DNA from: JBGPYB01 sp041493035 | GTDB lineage: Bacteria > Acidobacteriota > Vicinamibacteria > Fen-336 | Assembly (NCBI GenBank): GCA_041493035.1 | Contig: JBGPYB010000139.1 | Location: 1-12,130, forward strand | Reading direction: 5' to 3' | DNA: 12,130 nt | Shown: piece after piece, positions 1-6,938 of the stretch | How positions within the stretch are numbered: position 1 is the first letter of the stretch | How the letters are laid out: each line of letters opens with the position of its first letter | Position numbers and translations under genes: made by a program | Notes under the pieces: model-generated | Database searches by the model: none | The model's input: the letters and a program-made list of their open reading frames with translations, nothing else | What the model was told of the DNA's origin: nothing

Positions 1-141
1 AGAGGGATGGGCTTCCGGCCAGCCCAACCCTCCCACCACCCATCCGAAGGCTTCGGCGTGGCGCCTCGTCCGGCCGAGAAAAGCGATTCGTGCCTCCCAA
101 GGCCCCTTGTCGACCTTGGATGCAGACACTACGCCCCTCGC
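1..141. repeat. 141-bp terminal direct repeat, left copy
   Basis: These bases are identical, by direct comparison, to the last 141 bases of the window. The match begins at base 1 and runs to the final base, so the contig ends overlap and can be closed into a circle of 11,989 bp. An odd-length perfect overlap of this kind is what k-mer assemblers (k = 141) leave on circular paths. It is therefore probably one locus seen twice, not two genomic copies. The repeat is noncoding and lies downstream of the transposase pseudogene on the closed map. Confidence 0.95.
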
Positions 142-286
142 GACGGGCCTGTCAAAAGAGGCGCTCGGCAAGAGCTATCTGCTTGGGCCGGACTGAGCCC
201 GAGGTGATCCAGGATCCGGTGGATCAGGCTGCCCGGCTCCGTAGTGGCGGCTGGCATGGCAGGCCGTGTTCCAGGATGCGTGTTCC

Positions 287-293
287 GAGGAGG
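287..293 (+). promoter_or_regulatory. Ribosome binding site GAGGAGG
   Basis: GAGGAGG lies 4 bases before the ATG at 298 and is a near-perfect anti-16S match. It selects this ATG over the in-frame upstream starts at 244 and 256, and it supports translation of the small secreted protein. Confidence 0.7.
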
Positions 294-297
294 CCTT

Positions 298-702
298 ATG
301 CGACGGACAGCCGCCGTGTTGATCGTTCTAGCGTTTCCAGCTTTCGGCCAGGAGCTCAAGCCCGCCTCCGACCTTTCCGTCCACAGCGAGAGGCAGCCCG
401 GCATCGAGGTGCGCTACGTAGATCGGCACTGGCGCCGGGAGCTCTTCGCGGAGATGGAGAAAGGCGGCAGCAAGGCGCCAGCCGCTCATCGCAACTGGGG
501 GATCCTGCGGCTCATCAACCAGGGTTCGCTGACGATCGGAAAGAGCAGGCTATCAGCTAGCAACCACGGCGTGGCCCTGTGGCCCAACAAAGACGGCAAG
601 GGCATGACGTTCGAGATGGCGTATGTGCCGGGGGCGAGGGTCATTTGGCATTGCCTTTCTGGCGTCCAAGACCCGGGACCCCTTCCGCGATCATCAGGCT
701 GA
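298..702 (+). CDS. Small secreted protein of unknown function, probably 3'-truncated
   Basis: This encodes 134 residues from the ATG that follows GAGGAGG. The N-terminus (RR, then a hydrophobic run AAVLIVLAFPAFG) is a good Sec signal peptide, with likely cleavage after AFG, so the product should be exported. The mature part is hydrophilic and includes the stretches EMEKGGSKAP, HRNWGILRLINQG and VALWPNKDGKGMTFEMAYV. These remind me of a family of acidobacterial secreted hypothetical proteins, but I cannot assign a domain. Known relatives, as I recall them, continue well beyond the KGMTFE region. Here the frame changes character after about residue 115 (PGARV) and ends in a short arbitrary-looking tail that overlaps the 3' end of the opposite-strand PD40 remnant by 62 bp. 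I therefore suspect a rearrangement junction near 630-645 that cut this gene. The function is unknown. Confidence 0.6.
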   Translation: MRRTAAVLIVLAFPAFGQELKPASDLSVHSERQPGIEVRYVDRHWRRELFAEMEKGGSKAPAAHRNWGILRLINQGSLTIGKSRLSASNHGVALWPNKDGKGMTFEMAYVPGARVIWHCLSGVQDPGPLPRSSG

Positions 703-2348
703 ACACACGCTCGGCCTCTGAGAGCACCAGGCGTTTGCCGTCGGGAGAAAGACCGAGGGATTCGGTGATCCAGTCGGGATCGAAGCCGGCGAGGGGACGT
801 CGGGTCGCCTGGGTGTCCTTTCCCGGAACGAAGGCCTGGATGAAGATCCCATCCAGGCCTTTCTCGTCCTGTCCGGTGAAGAGGATTTGCTTGCTATCCG
901 GTGTCCATCGCGAGCGGCCAAGGAGGAAGGTCTTGCGGCGTGGTTCGGGAAGGACGCTGAAGATCATGTCCTTGCCATCCTCGACGCGAATCACATGCAG
1001 CGTGGTTTCCGTCCGCACCACGATCAGATAGCTGGCCCAGATCCCGTCGGGTGAAACTTCCGGGATCTGCACAGCACCTGGCGCCAACAGTTCCGCCCCG
1101 CTGCCGTCCGGGTGGATCTTCCACAGGCCCTGATGCTTCCGGTTGGCGCAGGAATAGACGATCCACTTTCCATCCCGGGTCTGGGTGGGGTTCTGGGCAT
1201 CGACGCCATCACGCGTGACCTGGTGCGCGCCTGTGCCGTCGGGGTTGGAAGCCCAGATTTCCAGGTTCCCGCTGCGGTTCGAGCTCCAGAGCAGCGACCC
1301 GCCATTTGGTGGAGAAGACCACCCATTCGCCCTCGCCCGGTGCGAAGACGGGCTGGCGATCGTTGATGGTGCCGTGGGTGATCCAGCGCGGCAGAGCGTG
1401 TCCGTCCAGGTCGTATTCCCGGAGGCTCTGGCGCCCGCTCATGCTGTCGAAGACGACCCGCCCGTCCGGGAAGAGGTCCAGGGTCGTGCCGCCGCTGCCC
1501 ACCCAGAACAGCGGTCGATGCCGGTTGTTGCGGATGTCGGCACGGAAGGCCCGGGCGGCGCCGGACGTACCGCCCCCGGTGATCGACTCGGACTGCATGT
1601 AGAGGATCTCGTCGGGGGAGCTCCAGGCCGCCGTGGAAAGCATGCCCAGGGCCTCGGGCCGGATCTCCCGGACGCTTCCGTCCTTCACGTCCACGAGGTA
1701 GAACTCGCGCAGCACGCCGGAGGTGATCAGGGGAGGCGTGTTCAGGATGATGTGCCGGCCGTCCGGGCTCCACCTGGGGTATCCGACGCGCTCGCTTTCG
1801 AAGCAGGTCAGCTCCCGTTCGGCGCCTCCTGCTGCATCGATCAGAAACAGGGCCGAGAGAATCTTGTCTTGCTGGTGGTCGAAGCGGACGAACGCGATCA
1901 GCTTGCCGTCCGGGGACCAGTCGCCCTGCTGGGCGTCGTCCACGACCTTGTGGGGATCGTTCCCCAGTAGGGTGATGCGGTGGAGGGAGGTCCGGCCACC
2001 CTCGGTGTGGATGAACAGGACCGACGTGCCGTCGGGGGAGAAGCGCGGAGAGTCGTCGGGTCCGCCGGTGAGCGCCACCTCGCCACCGCCCTTGAGCTGC
2101 TTGAGCCAGATCCGTGGTTGTCCGGGCGGGGACAGCGCGGGGCGGCGCGCGGGGCCGGAGTGGTCTGCGCGCTGGGCGGAATCGGCCTGAGCGGACCGCC
2201 CCCGGGCAGGGGCGAGACAGCGTGCCAGGGCTCGATCAGGCGTGGCGGGGGCCGCGGGAGGGCCCCCGAGCAGCCCCGCGAGGGGGTGGGTTGACAAGCG
2301 AATCGCCCTCGTATTACCTACGCTCCTGAGGCTGCGCGAAAGCGTCAA
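641..2348 (-). pseudogene. Frameshifted, N-terminally truncated TolB/PD40 beta-propeller (kinase-associated type)
   Basis: Reading leftward, this is a chain of PD40/TolB-like propeller blades: SPRFSPDG, GDWSPDGKLIAF, YPRWSPDGRHIIL, LFPDGRVVF, then after a frame change DGKWIVYS, IPEVSPDG, SRWTPDSKQILF and LGLSPDGKRLVLSEAE. The frame breaks once, near 1301-1308: the text runs to FSTK in one frame and continues as NGGSLLWSSNRSGNLEIW in another, consistent with one extra base. Propeller similarity begins only near 2123. The 75 codons upstream are low-complexity Pro/Ala/Arg with no ATG or GTG start and no binding site. In Acidobacteriota such propellers usually form the extracytoplasmic C-terminal half of Ser/Thr kinases, so the kinase and membrane parts are probably lost. 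The C-terminus (AEGVPGLG and a short tail) overlaps the facing gene. It could be a single assembly error, but the missing 5' part would remain. Confidence 0.75.
2291..2317 (+). promoter_or_regulatory. Candidate sigma-70 promoter (TTGACA / TATTAC)
   Basis: A perfect -35 hexamer TTGACA at 2291-2296 is followed 15 bases later by TATTAC (4 of 6 matches to TATAAT) at 2312-2317. A 17-base spacing to TTACCT is also possible. It points toward the secreted protease gene and would give a leader of over 300 nt. The spacing is short and the TTGACA sits in GGTTGACA, a motif also seen near the transposase, so it may instead be a remnant of a mobile element end. Confidence 0.3.
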
Positions 2349-2650
2349 GGACGCCGCCCAGCCGTGGGCCGTCGGCTCCGGAGCGTGCCGGAAGGCACAA
2401 CAAGAATACGGACAGTGGGGTTGCGCTGCGTAAGGTGTTCCAGTTAGAGTGCTACTGGATCATTCGTCCGGGGAAGCGTTCTCTCCTCCCTGGCTCCCTC
2501 CGGGATTGGAGCACATCGTGTCGAGTCGAGTTATTTGCAGCTAGCCGATCGTCAACGTGGTCGGTGGGCCGGCTTGCCTCTCAAACAGCAGTGCTGCTCG
2601 CCGCAGGCTCCGGGACGATTCCGGACATCTTAGAGGTGGAAGAAACGATC
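2349..2650 (+). other. Intergenic leader with several small hairpins upstream of the secreted protease
   Basis: No gene is supported here. The large frame can be extended upstream to a GTG at 2435, but those 72 residues look noncoding and would place the signal peptide internally. Local stem-loops are visible: GTGCC-GGAA-GGCAC at 2385-2398 (a GNRA-type tetraloop), AGCAG-TG-CTGCT at 2587-2598, and TCCGG / CCGGA at 2609-2613 and 2621-2625. I do not recognise a known riboswitch class. A purine-rich GGAAG at 2638-2642, 8 bases from the ATG at 2651, is the probable ribosome binding site. Confidence 0.5.
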
Positions 2651-5600
2651 ATGTCGCGAATCAAGCTGGCTGCTGCCTTCGCTGCCGGGCTGTTGAGAAG
2701 GCCGGCGGCGTTTGTTTCCCTGGGCTTCGTCTTACTGTTTGCGCAGCCAGGGCAGGCGCAGGCAAGTGACTTGACCTTCTTCAAGAACTATTTCGTTACC
2801 GGGGATTACGTCGTGGGCGGTGCGGGCCTGCGGGGCTTGGGTGTCAATGGCATCGCCACCGGTTCGATCACGATCGGCGGCGTGCCAGCCAACGCAGACA
2901 TCCTGGGCGCATTTCTGTACTGGCAGGTCGTGTCAAAAGACATCCTGGGTCCGGATTCGGGCGTCGTCGGTGCGACGTTCAAGGGCAACCCTCTCAGTTC
3001 GGCCGACGGGCCGCTCGCGAGAGTGCTGAACCCGGCCGGAACGGCGCCGTGCTGGAGCTCCGGAGGCGGCACGGGCTCATCGGGCGGCGAGCACAGAACG
3101 TACACGTACCGGGCCGATGTCCTCCGGTTTTTCGATGTCGATGCGAACGGAAGGTTCATAGGCAACGGCCCGCACGTAGTTCAGCTGCCAGATTCGGGAC
3201 CCAGCGGGAATGGCGTTCCGATTGCCCTCGGCGCCAGCCTGGTCGTTGTGTTCCGGGATCCAACGATGCCGCTGAGGGCGATCGTCATTGACGACGGCGC
3301 CTACACGATGGATCAAAGCCACGAGACGATGTCCCAAACGATCAAAGGGTTTTACCAGGCCGCAACCACGGCCGCCAAGATCACTCACATCGTCGGCAGC
3401 GGCCAGGCGAACAAGACAGAACGTCTGCTGCTGCCCGGCCTGGCCCCTATCCTCAATCCATTCACGGCCGCATTGGGCCCGTCGTGGGACAGTCCGACTT
3501 TCAATGTGACTCTGTCCAGTCCGTACGATTCGGCGACGACGTCGGTCGATCATGTCGGCTCCAACAGTTTCGATTGCCTGACCTGGGGCGCGACCATCTT
3601 CAGCACCCCAGTCCTGGATACGGATGGCGACGGCCTCATCGACATCTGGGAGACGAACAGCGGACTGACCGATCCGAATGGCCAACCCCTGCCGAATCTC
3701 AACGCGATGGGCGCAACCCCTGACCACCAAGATCTCTTTGTTGAAGTCGGGTACATGTCGGCTGGCCAAGGAACGACGTACGGCGGTGTGCCCAAGCCGG
3801 CACACACGCATCTGCCCACGCACGCGGCTCTGAAGCTGGCGGGCGACGCATTCAAGAATGCGCCCGTTTCCAATCCCGATCTATCAACTGGGATCAACGT
3901 GCACTTCGATGTTGGAAACAGCTATCCGCCGGGCGAGGCCGATCCGTACATCATCCGAGAAGGCTTGGCCCGAGGCGGAAAGGCGATTGACGAAACGGTG
4001 ACGGTATGTGCCCGAGGCCCGAACGACCCGCCGTGGGTTTGCCAGTTCTCAGCCTATCCCGGCACGGTGGGCTGGAAGACCGGGTTCAAATTCCTGAGGG
4101 ACCAGCTGCTCAACACTCCGCCCCCGTTGACTCCCGAGGGCGATGATCCATGTGACGCGGCAGGTAATGATGAATCCGGCGCCGCCTGCGAGAGACGATT
4201 CGATCGCAATCGGAAGGACATGTTCCATTACGTCTTGTCCGTCCACGCACTGGGTTTGCCAATAGCAGCATGTCTGAACGAGGACGGGAGTGTCAACGCC
4301 GACTGTCAACAAAACGACCCGAAATTCCACGTCCCCAGGACGAACTCGGGCGTCGGCGACTTCCCGGGCGGTGACGCGATGCTGGCGCTCGGCGCCTTTG
4401 CTGATGCCGCCGGGAAACCCGTGGGGACCCCCTTCATGCAAGGCTCCACGTTGATGCACGAGCTGGGGCACACTTTCGAGTTGACGCACGCCGGAGTCCT
4501 GCCACTCCCGCCGCTCTCGCGAGAGCCCAACTGCAAACCGAACTACTTGAGCGTGATGAATTACCTGTTCCAGTTGCGCGGGCTGTTTGACGATGACCCC
4601 CTGCAGCCCGGTGTTCCTCGCGTGGACTTCTCCGGTGAGGTGCTCGGCGCGATCGATGAATCCTCCCTGACGGATGGTCCCTTGAGCGGCACGCCACGCT
4701 ACCACACCGGCTGGTATGCGCCCCACAGCGCAGGCAGCATCGGTTCAGCGGCGAAGAACCATTGTGACGGCTCGCCGTTGACGCCGTTGGAGGAAGCTGA
4801 CCGAGTCGCCGGGTTCGGAATGGTTCGGGTCGACGGCACGAGTGTCGAGGGCCCGATCGATTGGAACTTGGACCCCTCGACGTCGCCCTCCCAGGACATC
4901 AACTTCGACGGGATCACAGCCGGACTGAACCCTCCCGTGGTTGGCTCAGTGAACCCTGGGTCCAACGACTGGGCCAACCTCCGCCTGAACCAAGTCGGGA
5001 GCAGGCGTAACGTGGGCGGATTGTTCTTCGACGACCAAGGCCACCTGGCTTTGGGGCCTTTGTCCCTTGACGTCGGCCGCGGCGACATCGGTCGCGGTGA
5101 CATCGGCCGCGGTGACATCGGCCGTGGAGACATCGGCCGTGGAGACATCGGCCGCGGCGACATCGGTCGCGGTGACATCGGCCGTGGTGACATCGGCGCC
5201 GCTGATGAAGTGGACCTCAACATCGCGACGGCTTCGGGGAATACGCCTCCGAATGCACTGACGGCAAGCGTGATCGGAAGTGGAGACAACTGCTTGGGGT
5301 TATCGCCTTCCGCCTGCCATAGAATCCAGCTGAACTGGAAGGCACCTAACGTGGGCAGCGTCGTCCAGTACCTCGCCTATCGCTTCAGAACGGACGATCC
5401 TGCACAGATCAAGACGCTCGTGGGACAAAGGGCTGCGGTCCTGGGCGTAGTCGATTACTCCGTAGTCGATACCCACGAACTCCCGAACGCGAATTTTACG
5501 TACTTCGTGGTGGCGGAGTTTGTTGACGATGACGGGAACCCACTGACCCCGCCGCCGCTGAGCGGACCGTCCAATTTCGCGACCATCGTGGCCGTCAATA

Positions 5601-6904
5601 CCCCGCCAGTGGCCGTTGACGACCCGCCGGTGGCGAACCCCGACAGCTACACCATCAATCAAGGCACGACGCTGAACGTTGCGGCACCGGGCGTGCTGGG
5701 TAACGACAAGGACGTGGATAGCGCGACGCTCGCAGCAGTGCGCGTGACCGGCCCCTCCAGCGGGAACGTGCTGGTCCTCAACGCCAACGGCTCGTTCACG
5801 TATACGCCAAATGCAGGCTTCTACGGCTCGGACAGCTTCACCTACACGGCGAACGATGTCGACCCGAGTCGGAGCTCGAACGTGGCGACGGTGACGATCA
5901 CGGTGCGGGACATCACGCCGCCAGTGGTCACTCTTTCGATTCCAGCGCCGACTGGATCGAACGGGTACTTCAAGGCGACCACACCCGCGTCGGTACCCGT
6001 GACGGTGGTGGTCACCGCGACCGACCCTTCGAAGGTAACTTCGATCAGATGCACCGACAACCTGGGATTGCCGATCACCGTCGCAAGCGGCATCAACGCG
6101 TCACCGGCGAGTGGGAACCTGAGCGTGAGCGGTGAAAGCACGCACAGCCTGATCTGCACGGCCACGGACGGCGCGGGGAACAGCGGGGCCGCCAGCGGTT
6201 CCTCCAACACGGGGACAGTGAAGATTGACACGCAGCCACCAACCGTGACGATCACGACGCCCGCCAACAACGGAACGTATCTTCTCAACGCGTCCGTCGC
6301 CTCGAGCTATGGCTGCTCGGATCCCGTCCCGGGCTCTGGCTTGGCCACCTGCGTCGGGCCGGTGTCCAGCGGCTCGAACTTCAACACCGGCACAGTGGGC
6401 CCCAAGACGTTCACCGTCAACGCAAGCGACGCGGCTGGGAACGTGGCGATCAAGACCAATACGTACTACGTAGTTTACCAATTCCTTCTCACGCCGCCGA
6501 AGAGTCCGTCTAATCTCGGGAATGCAGTCCCACTGACGTGGCAGCTCAAAGATGCCGTTAGCGCCAACATCAGCGACCTGAATTCGCTCATCACGCTGAC
6601 CAGTTACTTCACGCCCGGTGTGCAGCCGGTGAACGGAGTCTGCCCGGTCACATATCCCGGGACCGCGCTGACGAAGAAGGTCCAGCTCTACAGCCCGCCG
6701 ACCGGAGCAACCGGCGGCAGCGACTTCCGCTTCATCCAGTCGAGCCTGTCGTACAGGTTCAACTGGGACACTAAGTCGGCGTTGCCCACTGGTCCGGGTT
6801 GCTACACGATTGTGTGGCAATTCAAGGACAACTCGGGGCCTGCGCCTGGCTACGCCATTGTGGACCAGAACCTGTTGAAGAAGACGAGCGCTCAGCTGAA
6901 GTAG
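2651..6904 (+). CDS. Secreted multidomain metzincin-like metalloprotease with RGD repeats and Ig-like domains
   Basis: This encodes 1,417 residues. The start ATG was chosen because GGAAG precedes it and it opens a Sec signal peptide ending AQA (residues 1-37). Residues 38-320 form an uncharacterised beta-rich domain beginning DLTFFKNYF. A Ca2+-binding motif DTDGDGLIDIWE spans 323-334. The protease region follows, with HELGHTFELTH at 603-613 and a Met-turn SVMNY at 634-638. These match the metzincin pattern HExxHxxGxxH except that the usual glycine is Glu610; the three zinc His and the catalytic Glu604 are present. Then come eight GRGDI repeats (809-848), an Fn3-like domain (about 890-980), a bacterial cadherin/Ig-like domain (about 990-1086), two Ig-like repeats (about 1089-1276) and a C-terminal PxKF-like domain (VPLTWQL, then YRFNWD and CYTIVWQF). 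It probably acts outside the cell or on its surface as an adhesin-protease; the substrate is unknown. It converges on the kinase gene with a 19-bp gap. Confidence 0.9.
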   Translation: MSRIKLAAAFAAGLLRRPAAFVSLGFVLLFAQPGQAQASDLTFFKNYFVTGDYVVGGAGLRGLGVNGIATGSITIGGVPANADILGAFLYWQVVSKDILGPDSGVVGATFKGNPLSSADGPLARVLNPAGTAPCWSSGGGTGSSGGEHRTYTYRADVLRFFDVDANGRFIGNGPHVVQLPDSGPSGNGVPIALGASLVVVFRDPTMPLRAIVIDDGAYTMDQSHETMSQTIKGFYQAATTAAKITHIVGSGQANKTERLLLPGLAPILNPFTAALGPSWDSPTFNVTLSSPYDSATTSVDHVGSNSFDCLTWGATIFSTPVLDTDGDGLIDIWETNSGLTDPNGQPLPNLNAMGATPDHQDLFVEVGYMSAGQGTTYGGVPKPAHTHLPTHAALKLAGDAFKNAPVSNPDLSTGINVHFDVGNSYPPGEADPYIIREGLARGGKAIDETVTVCARGPNDPPWVCQFSAYPGTVGWKTGFKFLRDQLLNTPPPLTPEGDDPCDAAGNDESGAACERRFDRNRKDMFHYVLSVHALGLPIAACLNEDGSVNADCQQNDPKFHVPRTNSGVGDFPGGDAMLALGAFADAAGKPVGTPFMQGSTLMHELGHTFELTHAGVLPLPPLSREPNCKPNYLSVMNYLFQLRGLFDDDPLQPGVPRVDFSGEVLGAIDESSLTDGPLSGTPRYHTGWYAPHSAGSIGSAAKNHCDGSPLTPLEEADRVAGFGMVRVDGTSVEGPIDWNLDPSTSPSQDINFDGITAGLNPPVVGSVNPGSNDWANLRLNQVGSRRNVGGLFFDDQGHLALGPLSLDVGRGDIGRGDIGRGDIGRGDIGRGDIGRGDIGRGDIGRGDIGAADEVDLNIATASGNTPPNALTASVIGSGDNCLGLSPSACHRIQLNWKAPNVGSVVQYLAYRFRTDDPAQIKTLVGQRAAVLGVVDYSVVDTHELPNANFTYFVVAEFVDDDGNPLTPPPLSGPSNFATIVAVNTPPVAVDDPPVANPDSYTINQGTTLNVAAPGVLGNDKDVDSATLAAVRVTGPSSGNVLVLNANGSFTYTPNAGFYGSDSFTYTANDVDPSRSSNVATVTITVRDITPPVVTLSIPAPTGSNGYFKATTPASVPVTVVVTATDPSKVTSIRCTDNLGLPITVASGINASPASGNLSVSGESTHSLICTATDGAGNSGAASGSSNTGTVKIDTQPPTVTITTPANNGTYLLNASVASSYGCSDPVPGSGLATCVGPVSSGSNFNTGTVGPKTFTVNASDAAGNVAIKTNTYYVVYQFLLTPPKSPSNLGNAVPLTWQLKDAVSANISDLNSLITLTSYFTPGVQPVNGVCPVTYPGTALTKKVQLYSPPTGATGGSDFRFIQSSLSYRFNWDTKSALPTGPGCYTIVWQFKDNSGPAPGYAIVDQNLLKKTSAQLK
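5075..5194 (+). repeat. Eight tandem 15-bp repeats encoding GRGDI
   Basis: There are eight consecutive in-frame units, each encoding Gly-Arg-Gly-Asp-Ile (residues 809-848 of the secreted protease), with no interruption. All differences between units are synonymous, at the wobble positions of the first three codons. Units 1-2 are identical to units 6-7 and unit 4 is identical to unit 5, which suggests block duplication followed by silent drift while the peptide was held constant. The array links the protease domain to the Fn3/Ig-like part and displays eight RGD tripeptides. Confidence 0.95.
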
Positions 6905-6919
6905 TTTGGAGCGAGACGT

Positions 6920-6938
6920 CGCGCTAGCCTCCAGCGCG
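6920..6938. terminator. Possible bidirectional terminator hairpin between convergent genes
   Basis: CGCGCT at 6920-6925 pairs with AGCGCG at 6933-6938 across a 7-nt loop, in the junction between the protease stop (6902-6904) and the kinase stop (6924-6926). It overlaps the last codons of the kinase gene. No T-run follows on either strand, so it would be a weak intrinsic terminator at best. Confidence 0.3.

Larger units (their letters stand above)
1..297 (+). other. Noncoding hairpin-rich stretch downstream of transposase remnant
   Basis: I see no convincing gene here; the short open frames lack codon character and recognisable motifs. The stretch holds a run of inverted repeats. A long stem pairs 2-13 with 21-32, with one A-A mismatch and a 7-nt loop. 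A perfect palindrome CCGAAG-G-CTTCGG lies at 44-56. CCAAGG at 97-102 pairs with CCTTGG at 114-119. CTTGGGC at 182-188 pairs with GCCCGAG at 197-203 with one wobble. On the circle this directly follows the IS91-like transposase. HUH-transposon ends are known to carry subterminal hairpins, so it may be the element's origin-side end; it could also simply be a transcription-stop region. Confidence 0.5.

Noticed and set aside
1185..1970. Plus-strand open frame of 261 codons opposite the PD40 remnant
   Set aside because: The minus strand carries repeated SPDG propeller motifs, and the plus frame has no recognisable motif or binding site.
2435..2650. Upstream GTG start adding 72 residues to the secreted protease
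   Set aside because: The extension has no coding character, lacks a binding site, and would bury a clear signal peptide that starts at the ATG at 2651.
5067..5261. Repeat array considered as a CRISPR or DNA-level satellite
   Set aside because: The units are 15 bp with no spacers, stay in frame with a long intact gene and vary only at wobble positions; the opposite-strand and shifted-frame repeat proteins are shadows.
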